Shown here: piece after piece, positions 34,170 to 46,631 of the stretch
How positions within the stretch are numbered: the first letter of the stretch is position 1
How the letters are laid out: the number at the start of each line of letters is the position of its first letter
NCBI RefSeq assembly: GCF_030848805.1
Contig: NC_092368.1
Span: 5,490,441 to 5,554,440 of the forward strand
Source: Temnothorax longispinosus
Lineage: Eukaryota; Arthropoda; Insecta; Hymenoptera; Formicidae
Direction of reading: 5' to 3'
DNA length: 64,000 nucleotides
The notes under the pieces: generated by a model
Seen by the model: the letters and a program-made list of their open reading frames with translations, nothing else
Databases searched by the model: none
Told to the model about the DNA's origin: nothing
Made by a program: the position numbers and the translations under genes

Positions 34170-36825
34170 ACTTGTCTCCGTGAATGATATAAGATTCCTC
34201 GCTATGTCCTTCCAGTAGGCAAGAGAGTATAAAAATGCCGATATTGCATCTTGTCGGTTTGGAGATTTTGGCGCGTGCATTTTCTATTATGATTATTTCT
34301 ATTATATTGAATAATAATACGAAACTACGCGCGTCCACGAATTTATTTAAAAATATATTTCAGTAATTTATTAGTCACTTATTAATTAATTTATAAAGTA
34401 GATGTATTTACTGTAAGAGAATGAATTCTTCAAATTAAAATGATTTAAATATATCGAAACCAAAAGTGTACGCTAGAAGATACTAGTTTTTAGTTTTCTA
34501 CATCTTCTTCTTTCTTTATTCTGTCTGAAAAGTTTGAACATGCTTGTTTCTCGAACATAAAAAGCGCGGTTAAAAAGAAGAACTCATAACCCTTTTTCAT
34601 ATGGAATCCTGGATTTCTCAGATGTAATAATTAAGGAAGCCCGCCTTCGCCGCAAGGATCCCACGATCAAGGAAGAACAACAACCTTCCGTTCCTTCGTG
34701 CTTCTTTCTCTCACCTCGAAAACGACCCTGTTCTTACATCCTACGACCTCCTACGATCGCGTCGGTGAAGGTTCTCCGAAGATACGGAGGAGGGGGGACA
34801 CACGGAGAGTGGGGGAACGGCGGGGCGCCTTTATAATTTCATCCCTAATTTATTTTACAACGGGGCTAATAAAAAAACGAGCGCCGCGATATATCCGTCG
34901 GTCGAGCAGCGAGGGCGGGACGAAAAAGTTGAACGTTTTCTTGCTGATCCTCGAACACGCGTCGAACAAAGGGTGCTGCGGTGCGCCCTTCGTCTTCACG
35001 CCCTGCTCGCCCTGCAGCGCGGCAGTCTCTTCTGCATAATGCTCCGCCGAGCTGACGTTAACCGCACCTGTTTCTCGTTTTTCTTTTTTTTCTTATAATG
35101 CTAATTACACGCGTGCCTATATAGGCGTACGTAACTCGAGATAGAGAGAGGCGGATACAAATTCATGTTTTGGGAAAATTTGAAGAGGCGGGTCTATCTC
35201 GCGCGATGCTCCTTTTCTACTATATACTCCAAATAGGTTTTCACGCTTGTTAACATAGGGACTCTTAATTTTCTGGTGCCTCGATAAAGTTTTCTAAAAT
35301 TTGTCTTACCCTTTTACGGTTTTCTTTCTTACCTGTCAAATAATTTTGTGTATACGATTAAAAAAATATATGTGTATAGTTTTAGAAAAATTTAGAATTC
35401 ACTATAGTGGCATTTTCTTCAAGAGAAACATAGAGAGATTTTATGATCACTTATATAAGGATAGAAAATTTTTATATCAATATATTTATATGAATGTAAA
35501 AGCATGGCTATATAATTTTTCAGCATTACTTTTATGTCATACGTTAATACTCCTTTATCGCCTCATTCGCCAATCTCTCTCGCCACTATATACTCCCGCC
35601 CAACGGCGAAAAAATGAATAAATTATATAACAACGCGCACTTGTAATGAGCAACAGCGACGCTGTTGGGATTAAATTTGATTTGGTTTCTTTTTCGGGGA
35701 TTAAAGCGCGTCCAAAATCCTTTAACATCGCGATTGCCCAAACTGATGATTGCGCCGTATTAATTAATCCGTGCGCTCTAAACGGCCCGTTCATCCGCAA
35801 TGGTAACAAAAAGTCTCTCGCTCTTTCGCAATTACTCGCGATTACTCTCGTTTTGCCAATCGATGGGGCACGCAACCTCGCGCGATTTTATTATTATGCG
35901 CATCCACACATGCGGCCCCTTTACCCCTTTCTCCCAGCGGCGGGAATATAATGCGGAATTCCGATCGCGGCGTCGCGCGATATATATGTACGTTAGCGAC
36001 CGATAAAAATTAATTAACAGAGGCGTCGATGAACCCGGCCCCGGTGCAGAATATTTCGCGAATAATAAAATACCGGGGCGAGCCCGATCGTTAACGGAAG
36101 CTGCGAAGCGATCCACCGCCACAATGCAATAGCTTGAATGCACTCGCGCTGCATTGCACGCAAACACGCGTTTCACCCGATAATGTCGGATTCTCCTCCT
36201 CCTTTTTTTCCTCCGCACAATTTATAGTAAGCGATATCCTAATTAACCTGCCGTTGGCACTCGCGAAATTCTGAGGATTTAATTATGAATGTGATAAGAG
36301 CAATTTAAATATCGCATAGAAATTTTTTAATAATTGCGTCAAAAAGTAATATTGGGAGATAAGAAGTGAAATTTTACTACATAGAATTATGTTTCTTAAA
36401 ATCCCTTCCCTCTCCAATTATAGTTTTTGTAAAATATTATTCCGCGAAATTCGAGCCAAAGCAGTCGAGGGTACAGCTCAATGGAAACTAATAAAAAAAA
36501 TGTCGCTTGTGTTAAATATGGCATTAATGGAAAGCGAAAATATGCCACCCGTAGGCGTACACAACGGTGATTTTTGCCGTCGCGAAGTGGTTTGATCGCG
36601 CCGGCCATAAAGTCGCGCGCGCTCACCCTTTGTGACGCTAGTAACAAAAGTCACGTCGTGATCACGTCGCTCTTCTTCCCTTTCACGCCGAGCCTTTAAA
36701 AAAGAACGCCGAGGGGAAAAAAAAGAGAGAAAACGTCGGAACAACCCTCGTCGCTCTCGAGTCTCGAGTTACAACGTGGCCGCACTCGTTAAACATCCCT
36801 TCGACTCGGTCTCGTCTTTCGCTCC

Positions 36826-36848
36826 CGCCGCGCCGCGCGCCGTATCGA
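36826..36848 (+). repeat. 23-bp exact GC-rich repeat, copy 2
   Basis: Second copy of the sequence at 34147-34169, in the same orientation and about 2.7 kb away. It lies inside a CpG-rich segment with open frames on both strands that show only Arg/Ala/Ser-rich translations. Confidence 0.8.
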
Positions 36849-37773
36849 CGAGGTCGACGCGCGACAAAAGCGCAGCGAGTAACAATAATAACGGTGACAA
36901 TAACAGCGACACCTTCCGAGGGAGGGAACCTTCGCGGAGGAAACTCTCGCGTTCGTTACCCCTTTCGTTCCTCCCCTCTGTCGTTTCTGAATACCGTTGC
37001 CACTTAACATGATACGCGCGCCAGAGAGGAAACGTCCGAATACGACCAATAAAGAACAATTTTTCAATAGGAATTATAACGAGATTCCACGATTTTTTTT
37101 ACATCGCTGTTATCGGAAAATGCCGTAGTAATGAATTCTTGGAGTAGCTTGTAGACAATATCTTCTTAGCGAGAATTTAATGAACGACTATTGTTATTTT
37201 CAATATAAAGCAATTTGCCGATCGGCAAATAAAAAAAAACAGATAAAAAAACCAATTCGTCTTGAAATTAACCGAGAAAAGGCGAGTTTCTCTATGTATA
37301 CAATTAATTGCTAATGAGGGAGAAAAAGTCGATATTGTACGCTAGAGAAGGTGAGAAAATGTGAAAATCTTTCTTTCCCCGATCCGAGATTGTCACACTT
37401 TGAATGAAAGAGAAATTAGTTACCCGGTCTCATATTACTACTGTCAACTCTTTTCCTTTCCGTTAATGACCGTCCGCGACACACCCTGCAGGCGCTACGA
37501 GTACTCCAAAGGTATCAACTATGATCGCTGCACCTATATCATCCTTCACATTTTCCATCTATCTCCTTTTTAACCTTTCCTTCTCACGTGTCTCACAAAA
37601 CGAAGCTAAATGCGACCGATAGAGTCGAAGATCCTTTACGAATGGAGTGTCACTAGGAGTGCCCGAAGGAAGGAATAGGGTTCAAGGGTGGATGGGAAGA
37701 TCAGGGAAGATGGGGTGAGATCGCCTCGAGGGCGACCCGTCTGTCTTTATTAGGCCCTTCGTTCGAGGGACAG

Positions 37774-39245
37774 GTAAGAGGACCGGCAGGTTAAATCGCG
37801 CGTATTGTGCGTTCTATACCGCGTGTTTTCCACCGGGTGTGTGGCGTAGCTCACGTGCATGTATAATTTCGTGCGGACAATGGGGCTCCGCTCGTCATTG
37901 TGCCGACAGGAGCTGTCTGTCAAAACTCGACGTGTCAACCTACGGCGCTACTATTAAGGACAGTCCGATCGCTCCCTGTTGCTCGAGTAACAGCGACGCA
38001 GGGACGGTACCGCTTCTGTCCCAACCGGATGCAGACATTCGCCGGAAACAGCATGACTGGGACTCATTCCGCGTCCTGCGGCCAAGATTTTTTATTTTAT
38101 ATTTGTTCAGCGTTTCATTATTTTCGAATTTGTATATTTGTATATCTTTGAGGAAAGCAAATTCTGATACCGCTTACTGTAATCGTATGCATTATTAAAT
38201 AATAACCGAGCTTGCTAAACGATTGATTAGTGCGATCAATCTATGCTATTTTCGTCACCTTAGGATATAATCTCTCTTTGAAAAATAAAACAATAGTTTA
38301 TAAATAAGCTGCTATATGAAATTTTGTTGAATTAAGTTTCAATAATGCATAGATAAAATAGTCTAATTATCGTTACATCTTGATTTTACTTTAGCAAACA
38401 ATTTCACGCGAAAATATTGAAAGCAATAATTCAAAAACAACAGTAGAATTTTTGCGAACGGAAATTCATTATAAGTTTAATAAGGGTATAACCACACACA
38501 CATACGCATCATTATTCTCTTTATATTTTTTATCAGATTTTCATATGGCTATAACAAAGCAAAAAAACTGTGCTTTATATATAGACATGAAAAAGAGATG
38601 ACGAAACGGTGGGTTAACAGGAGTTCTAATTCGATCACGACGGTGAATCGCACCGGTGCCTATCGTCGAGAAAATAAAAGGAGCCCCGACAAAGGAGGTC
38701 CTGGCGCATTGCTCTCGTGCGTGCACGGCCGCTGATCGTTTGTGCTCATACGTTAAACGTCCTGTCATCGTGGAGCTGTGCAAAAAGTGCCGGTCCAGCT
38801 AAAAGGGCTACCTGACTGGCTGGGCTGGCTAGCTGGATCGACAGTAAGAGCGAATCGGCCGCGAAAGATTGCCGGTGTGTGCCATTGACGTTCTCCATCG
38901 ACGAATGCAGCCTCTCGTTGTTGTTACATAGTCGAAAACGCAAAAGCAGAATCACCGCTGTCTGCTCGTCCATTGTGACGAACGGCGGACGGTATACGGT
39001 TCGAGTTTTCGATCCGACTGTTTCGATGCGGTTGCTCGAATAACGCGGCGTGGCCGCGAGGCTCGCGCGCGAATTTTCGACGGTAAATGCAACCCACAGT
39101 TTCGTATAATACGGAATAATGTTCGCGGCATAAACGTGATGTAGAAATTAAAGGGATACGCGTCGGTCGGTTATCCAATTCTGAATTTTATTTCTCTATC
39201 ATGAGAATAATCGCGTGCGCTCCACGTCTACGAAAGATGAGAATC
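37774..39245. other. Non-coding stretch
   Basis: Upstream of it, the plus strand has a 39-codon open frame (37657-37773) that ends at a consensus donor GACAG|GTAAGAG, without a good acceptor. The stretch itself is mixed, AT-rich at 38090-38600, and has no recognisable gene. Confidence 0.5.
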
Positions 39246-39383
39246 GGAGAATCACATTTGACGCTAAATGAGCCATTTGATCCTGAGCTTTATTCATCTA
39301 ATATGAGCACGAGACGAGAGCCTTGGAGAATCATGTTTAATACTAAATGTGTCGTGAAAACATGGATCATTTAGTACTAAATG
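39246..39383 (+). repeat. Diverged direct repeat and 16-bp palindrome with CTAAATG motifs
   Basis: GGAGAATCA...CTAAATG occurs at 39246-39270 and 39325-39349, with about 20 of 25 positions identical and a 79-bp spacing. Just after, CATTTAGTACTAAATG at 39368-39383 is a perfect 16-bp palindrome built from the same motif, and CTAAATG or its complement appears several more times between 39262 and 39421. This looks like a small cluster of related sites or the remains of a tandem duplication. Confidence 0.7.
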
Positions 39384-42300
39384 TTGCCAGAGACGAGTTT
39401 TGTATGAATAAGAAAATTTAGTGTTTCGAAACGGTATTCACTATATGCGTACTAAACGAACGATGGAAGGTTATTAATATTAGAAGTTTTTTTTATGTTC
39501 TAAAATAAGAACTTAGCATTAGAAAATATTGTATATCTTTTTTTTGTCGTAACTAAAGAAATCTGATTTCAATTTGAAAAAAATTTAGATTTCGATAAAT
39601 ATCACTTTCTCCTGCTTTTCGATCTTTCTGGTTTTATTCTGTGTCGCTATTTCAAGAGAAGTGCATTGAAGCACGCTAAATATATATTGCGCGCTATATC
39701 AAATGTCGATCGACCGGCTAAAGTAAATTTAACCCTTCACGAACCATGGCAAATCGACTACTATATCGTGATTCTAATCCCTCCCGAGTGGCTGCAGTGT
39801 ATTACACGCTACCAATAATTTTATCAGAATACTTTATTCTCGCTAGTAAAGTAAATCTTTTTCTTGCGCGCTGAAATACTTTACAGAAATTCCTCTCTCC
39901 AAAAAATATATATCTTTATTTAAAAATATCAGACAGGTCATACAGAACGTGCCGACTATTGAAGCTCACGACGGCGACGGAGGAAAGCATGACGGTCTGT
40001 ATACAAATATACACAGATGCGAGACAGTCTTTTACCTCTACGTCACGAAATGACATTGGTTGTATATTCTCACTCCGAAGTATTCCCATAAATCTAAACG
40101 CGTAACGCGATACCGGGTGAGAGAGAAAGGGAAAGACCGAGGAAGAGAGAGACGCGCGGCGCGGTGTACAAATCGGCGCGAGTCGTGCCGCGCGTCGACG
40201 TTTGAGAGATCGTAAGTTCCGTCCCATGAAAGGCGAACGGAAGCTAAACGCCGTGCGATTCAGGAGCGGCTCGCAGGATCGAGTCGCCGAGTATATCGAT
40301 TCATGCATACGGAGCGCGCAGGAAATGTATTCAGAGGTCGCGTAACCTTCATCCGTGACGCGCTCGGGACGCCAGCTGGTTCATTTATCTTGCAAGAGCT
40401 CCTCTTCGTCCTGCTCTTCGCTTTTTTTTTGGTCTACTCTCGTCACGATGTCCCACGGCGTTTGTTCCTTTTACTCGTCGCTTGCAGCGCGACATGCATC
40501 CTTTTATCGAGGTAATACCTTGTCTACTCGACGGGTTCAATCGAGTATCTCGTAATCAATATAGATTAAACTGGTACAACGCCTCTTTTCATCAAATTAA
40601 AATTTGTCTATGAAATATGAAACGCTATTAAACACGAACCGTTTAATAATCACTTGACGATGACAAAAGAGAGATAATTAATGAATTAATATTTTTTTAT
40701 TTTTTAATAATTTGATTTTAATTAAAAACAAATTTATTTCAATACTTATCATCAGTCTCATCTAATTCTCTCGACATCGAGATATGCCAAATTTCTGGAA
40801 ATGATCCCATTTCTTTGACACTCGGCCTGTTATTGCGATCGAGAAAACGAGATGATTTTCACACATTCGCCATTTCCTCTACCTTCGATTCGATCATAAA
40901 ATTTTACGGCTGTCTTCCTGCCTTCTTGAGAATGTCTCGCTTGTGAAATCCCGTAGATCGACGGTTGTGGAAAAAAGTTTTCGAATTCAGCCGCTATTAT
41001 AGGACGCAACTCGACCGAGGGATGAATTTCATAATTTATAACCGCCGAACCGCGATTCGCGTGAACTCGTTTTTCGACCATTCGTTCTTTTCTTCGTCTT
41101 TTTGTAATTTTCATTTCACGGTAATTTCGAGCCGTCTAGTAACAATTCTAATAATTTTTTATTGTAATCTTTTTAACACTGAATCGACTCCATCATTCTT
41201 CTCATTTATATTTATGCACGTTTATCCTTACATAATTATTACTTTTTGCAAATTTTCAGAGATTTTTCTTATGACAAACTCGATACTTCTCTTTCTATCT
41301 TAATTTTTCCTTTTACCGTCGTTCTCTCTTTCTCTCACTTTCTTTACTCTCAGTAGATGAGAATTTGATGAGGTAAACACGACGATGTTTTTTAATATCT
41401 CTTTCTGGATCTTCCGACCGATTCCATCCTTTTCCTCTTTCATCTCCTTCTCCTCGCTTCTTAGGCGTGAAGCTTATAAGTGCGCGCCTCAAGAGATTTA
41501 TGCGTGCGAATTGCAAATTAATGTTGACTTCGACGTGACTCCGGAGTCTCTCCCTGCTGTCGAATCTTTCATTTTTTCGAAGCTCCATCGGGATAATGGA
41601 AAAAAAACGTGTAAAGGTGAATATACACAGTTAATTCCTGATGGTTAATATGTAACTGACACGTTTACGTGTGATTATATTCGAATATATTATAATTGAT
41701 TAATATTAATAATATATTGAAAACTTGCAGTGCTACATTCCTGCAAAGTTAAATTAATAGGTTGTTTTAACGATTTATCATCCTGTAAAACATACAAAAT
41801 ATTTTAGAGATTTGTTTTAATTATATAATACCACGCAATTGTATTTTTGTGGTTGGCAATATTTAATACTGAATAGATTTTAACATTGTATGCAACCTCT
41901 CGTACAGCGCTCGTGGAACGGGCACGAAATTAATTGTATTATTATGTTTTTACATTCTCGATAAATTATTCATGCACGCATTAGCGGTCGTTCATTCAAT
42001 AATCATGGCGAAATCCTCTTAGATGGAACGACATCGAGCACAATGGTTGTTTTATCGGACGAGGGACGAGGCGTGTTCCCCATTTTCCGGTACCATCGCA
42101 TCCTCCGGCGATCCTCGCTTAATTATTCTGTGTAAGAGGCTTAACATTAGACACGTCCTTTCGAATTGGCGAAGAGAACCGGCTTGGCGCCACTCAAGTG
42201 CGTTATAACTCGTCGTCGCCGCGCCACGACGATTAAAGCATTGGAAAACGCCGAGAATGCGTTTTCCCTCCTCTCCCTCTTCTTAACACCTGTGCTTAAT

Positions 42301-43901
42301 TTAATCTGCGTTTCGACGACGGGGCGCCGTCGCGCGTGAAATAAGAAAGGCGACGTGGGAGAGGAGAAAAAGAAGCTCTCGTCTCTCCGAAAATGTGCAA
42401 GCGCCGCGAGAAGCTCGCACCGGCGTAAAATTGCAAGAACATTGTCGTTCTCTATTACGAAGTGGGGACTGTGCAAATTGGTGTTATAAAGTTGAAGATA
42501 AAGAGAAAGGGAAAATTAACGCGACAATCGTGAATAACTGTTCGTTTTGCGATTAATTCCAACGATATGCAAATATTCTTGATAACAGCAAACTAGATTT
42601 TTAGTTTTTGTTCCCCCCAGTTTATATCTTTAGGAAAAAGGTAGGAGGTTCTTTCGCTTATATAATATTTTTCTCGCTTTTGCGATAAAATTGTCTTGAT
42701 AAAATCGAGCGTGTGGAAAGTGAACGCGGTAAACACCGTGAATTCGACGCGAATGAGGCGTTCCTTTTCCTCGATTTTGGAAGTTTCGGACCTCTCGATC
42801 GCCTCTGTTCGTTGCAAAAGAAAATTAAGAGTCGGAAAGGGGCGGCAAATGAAAATTTCGATCGCAAACGGCGCGAACGAGCCGCCTTCGCAGCCGTTAG
42901 TCGAACGGGGAAACGCGGTGGAATATTACGAAAGTTTCTCTCGCGTGTAGAGTCGGAGCCTCACTCCACCCTCCATCGCGTCTACCCCCTTTCTCAGATC
43001 AAGGAGGTAAAGAGAGAGTTGGAAACGCTATCGTGCTTTGAAATTTTTCGCGCCTCTCTAAAGGCCGCTTCTCTTCCGCTTTCTCCTTCCTTTTTCAGTT
43101 TCCCCGCTCCCTCTCGGAATCTATCCCTCGATTCTCCGACTAAAAAGTTTCCAGCGGCTACGATGGTTTCTCTTATTCGTGAGGCAGGGGATGGGTGAGG
43201 ATAGGAATGAGTGGGACCCGATGTTTTTGTATCGACACTCTCTCCACGCATCCCCCTAACGTTTGATTGTATCGCTACGTGACCGAAATAAAGTACGCGC
43301 GAATGCGGCCGCACTTGCATTCGGAATCTCGAAGGGCGCGCGCGTCTGCATACAGGGTGACTCTTCTCAGCCGTGAGTAGAGTTTTTGAAACTCGAGCAG
43401 GATTTATTGCATTAAAATTGGCTGAAATGAAATCTACATAGATGCTGAAATATATTTTATCCAAAAAACTCTTTCATATTTTATCGAAAATTTCAAGTAC
43501 ATTTTGATAATTACACATGATAAGCCCTTTGGGTACACGGGTGCGTCAAACTAAACGATATTTTGGTTGCTCGGTATATACGGCGTAATCTCGCGTGGTT
43601 TTCCTCGACAGGCGCTATCTTCGACTTTTACGGAGTGAAATGACGTTCATTTCACCGTCGAGCCATGCAGTCAGCGAGGAAACAATGATGGTAGCATAAA
43701 ATGCATCCTACTCGCGAATTCAGGCCATTTGCGAAATTGTTCTCAGACACACGTTGGAGATTCGCAGCTACGCTCCGACATAAGAGTATGCGAACTGATT
43801 GTTATGATAGCTGCGTTTCGAGGTGCGCGCGTGTGTTACTCGTAATGAATAATAAATCTCCATTCGTTCGAATATAGCAAATAATCTGCTGTTTAAATAA
43901 A
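39384..43901. other. Non-coding stretch
   Basis: AT-rich at 39420-39600, 40560-40760 and 41640-41880, CpG-rich at 40130-40250 and 42020-43200. The 161-codon plus frame at 42713-43198 and the 156-codon minus frame at 42994-43464 overlap each other and have no recognisable domain. A perfect 9-bp inverted repeat around a TGACGT core lies at 43635-43655. Confidence 0.5.
43635..43655 (+). repeat. Perfect 9-bp inverted repeat around CGT
   Basis: GTGAAATGA, CGT, TCATTTCAC. The centre contains TGACGT, a CRE/ATF half-site core, and with a one-base bulge the stem extends to CGG/CCG. It may be a hairpin or a palindromic binding site. Confidence 0.85.
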
Positions 43902-43984
43902 GCTGGATAATTAATATATTAATAATCGATAGCTAGATAATTAATATATTAATAATCGACTGGATAATTAATATCGATAATCGA
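43902..43984 (+). repeat. AT-rich tandem repeat, three units of 30, 28 and 25 bp
   Basis: The unit is GCTGGATAATTAATATATT followed by AATAATCGATA. Copies lie at 43902-43931, 43932-43959 (one substitution, two bases shorter) and 43960-43984 (internal deletion). Each unit carries the homeodomain-type core TAATTA and an ATCGAT-like string. Confidence 0.9.
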
Positions 43985-44124
43985 CAGTATTCAAATAAAT
44001 ACGATAGAGTTAATATAATGTATAACAAATAATCTCTCTTCCTGTGATTATAATAATTAATTCAGTGCCCAGACAATGCTAACAAAGTCATTTCCGAGGG
44101 GACAGATCTCCAACTGTTTCGCAG

Positions 44125-44162
44125 ATTTTATTTGCTCAATCGGGAACCCCGCAATTTTTATG
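44125..44162 (+). other. Exon-like 38-nt segment
   Basis: Seen: acceptor CCAACTGTTTCGCAG (G at 44124), 38 nt, and a donor ATG|GTGAGTC (GT at 44163). All three frames are open, for example ILFAQSGTPQFL, so the frame carries no information. The splice-site pair is among the better ones on the plus strand. No linked exon was found and the size is small even for a micro-exon. Confidence 0.13.
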
Positions 44163-45981
44163 GTGAGTCATTTCCACTCGAGAAAAGATCGACTTCAAGT
44201 TGATTAGGAAAGATAAAAGTGATGTCCCCGGGATATCTCGTATAAATAAACGCGCAAACACTTAAACGCGATTAAGAATGTTCCCCGGATTGGAAGGGGG
44301 ATTGCAAAGTTGGAAACGAGGGACGTGAGAGACAAACGACTCTCGGCGAAAGTTATCGAATCGCGGATGGATGGCGCGGCAGCGGGGGCGGCAGCTGAAG
44401 CGGGGTCGAATTCGACATGTAATTAACGGGATGTCATTCCGCCATGGCCAATAAAGTTCAAAGGATTTAATTCGATTGAATGATCCCTCCGCAAGAAGCG
44501 GAGGAAAAGCAGGATCGACGAGGACGAGAGTGAAACAGAGATGAACGGCGGACAAAGCATCGAGGACTGGCTCGCGAGGGAAAAATAACATTAGGTTTGT
44601 TTTTCTTGGTAACCGGGCTACTATCCCATACGAAGGTTTCAGCCCCGATCGAAGTAGATCTGGCTAATTGGGGGAGGGTGCACTTCTAGGAGAAAGAGAC
44701 CGAAGGGCTCAGACAATTAGAAGCGCGTGCCCTTCGGCCCAAATAGACTTTAATGTACGGTCACTTTTTTTTCTTGATTTATTTTCTCTTTTCACCGTTT
44801 TTGATCATGTACGATAAAAACTGTTTCACGCACTCCTGATCTCGAAAGAATTTTTCGGCGAAAATAGAAGCATTGATTTATTGGCTGGGAAAATTTTTTC
44901 ATCGCGAAAAATAAGCAGCAAGTTAATTATTTCTAAGTAATTACAATTTTAGTTAATTAGCAGTTCTAAAATGAGTGGAAATATAGAAATACAGCGTTTT
45001 TAAACAAAACGTAAAATTTATTTTACATGTAATTTGCAAGTTTGTGGAAAAATTCCAAAGGAACAAAATTCTTTAATTTTTATTTGAGTAATTTATGAAA
45101 TACATGGTTCAACTTGCAAGTGAGATATTATCGATACAACTGCACCTGAGCTTTGCTCGATTCTTGGTACGTACGGTTTGGCGAAGGTACGCGACTTCTG
45201 ACACACCGGGCCCCACGGGATATCCAGGACAAATAACATCCTGATATGGACGTGGGCAAACAAGGAAGTACGTCTCTCGTCCCCGCTCATGCTGCACGTC
45301 CCTCCCTTTTCACCCTCCCTTTAAACCGACCCTTCGCCTTCGCTCGCGGTTAGAATGGATATCGATTCGAGAAGCTGGGAATTCTCGTTCCGCGAAGATG
45401 AAGTTGATTGAAATATGCATATATCTGTTCGTATATTTTAAATCAGTTACTATCTTCTGGTAGCAGATTATTCATATAGTTTGAAAAATCGCGAGGAGGA
45501 TTGTGATCGAATCGATAACTTCTTCAGTCACCTAATTTTCACACCAAAATTTTATCTTCATCACATCTTTAAATCAAATACGATACAGGATAGGTTTTTA
45601 AGTATCTTTTTTTTCTGTTGCCACCTTCATTATTCCTCGGTAGACGTTTCATTTGCGATCATTCGGTTTTAGGCATTAGGTATATATAATATCTCTCATA
45701 AATACGCTCGTGCACGGTTTCGGCGAAAGGTTTATCGGTTTATCCCTTTCGTGCGACACGTACAAGCCATTAGGCGCGAGAGGGTTAAGCGGATTTTTCA
45801 CTTACGTGTCACGGGGGGCGGCGAAATCCCGCGAGCGGCCCGGCCGCCGTTCAAAGCGAGTCGACAAGGGAGCTTAAGTCGACGACAGACACGATTCTAA
45901 TTAAACCGCTGCCTCTCCCGCCCCTACCCGCCACTCACGTCGTTACGGTTATTGTTGTAATTATCGTCGACGCGTGCACGA
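44163..45981. other. Non-coding stretch
   Basis: AT-rich at 44760-45110 and 45400-45720, with a CpG-rich end from 45760. A minus-strand donor-like ACAC|GTAAGTG lies at about 45805. No frame beyond 109 codons and no domain. Confidence 0.5.
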
Positions 45982-45991
45982 CGTACTTGCC

Positions 45992-46052
45992 TTCGTCGCC
46001 GCCGTCGCCACTGCCGTCGCCGCCGCCGTTGCCGCTGTTGTTGTAGTTATTG
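45992..46052 (+). repeat. GCC/GTC/GTT trinucleotide-rich tract
   Basis: CGTCGCC, GCCGTC, GCCGCCGCC and GTTGTTGTAGTT units run for about 60 bases. The tract gives an Ala/Val-rich hydrophobic stretch in one plus frame (within 45974-46282) and Thr/Ala repeats on the minus strand. The plus frame superficially resembles a signal peptide, but its hydrophobicity is explained by the triplet repeat and the rest of the frame has no domain. Confidence 0.8.
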
Positions 46053-46574
46053 TTTGTCCCGAAACTTCCCAGCCGCCCACCGGCGGCAGCGGTCCCGGTC
46101 TACCTCCCAGCCTCTTCCTCCTTCTCTCTCCCATCTCTCTTCTGCACAACTCCGTAGCCCGCATTCATCCCTCTGCGTTTGCCGCGTCTGCCGCGAGTTT
46201 CGGCTGCACTCGCAACTTCGCGCGGATGCTACGTGTTTCGTTAACTGGGTTTGCTGCGCTCGCTCAAGGAGGGAGGTTCTAACACCACCCTCTGTTCCAG
46301 CACGGGATGACGGCAGTTTCCTTGTTCGCTCACGGCTTCTAGATACGATTCTTAACGCTTTAACCCTCTCGCCTGAGGCTTCTGATCCGCTGCAACCAGA
46401 TTGGATTATGCCATTAATTTTGTGTGCAATTGTAACAATTCATTATCCAGAAAATTTCAATTATTTTAACTTATTTTAATTACCAAGATGATTAATGTTG
46501 AATATTACTTTACTTTCGCTTGATTTTACCAGGAGCAGAGACAGAAATGTATAATATATGTACACGTACCGTAT

Positions 46575-46631
46575 TTTGCGAGCAGTCCTTTAGCTTAAAT
46601 CTTAAATTTGCGAGCAGTCTTAAATCTTAAA
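46575..46631 (+). repeat. Local tandem duplication of 32 and 25 bp
   Basis: TTTGCGAGCAGTC ... TTAAATCTTAAA occurs at 46575-46606 and again at 46607-46631. The second copy lacks 7 bases (CTTTAGC); the rest is identical. Confidence 0.9.

Larger units (their letters stand above)
33619..37656. other. Non-coding stretch
   Basis: AT-rich segments at 34290-34480, 35290-35540 and 37070-37330 alternate with CpG-rich ones (34700-35040, 35850-36220, 36590-37020). A minus-strand donor-like GACAG|GTAAGAAAG lies at about 35334 without a usable partner acceptor. An exact 23-bp GC-rich sequence occurs at both 34147-34169 and 36826-36848. Frames up to 128 codons show no domain. Confidence 0.5.

Noticed and set aside
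42713..43464. Overlapping 161-codon plus frame and 156-codon minus frame
   Set aside because: Mutually overlapping on opposite strands with no domain in either.
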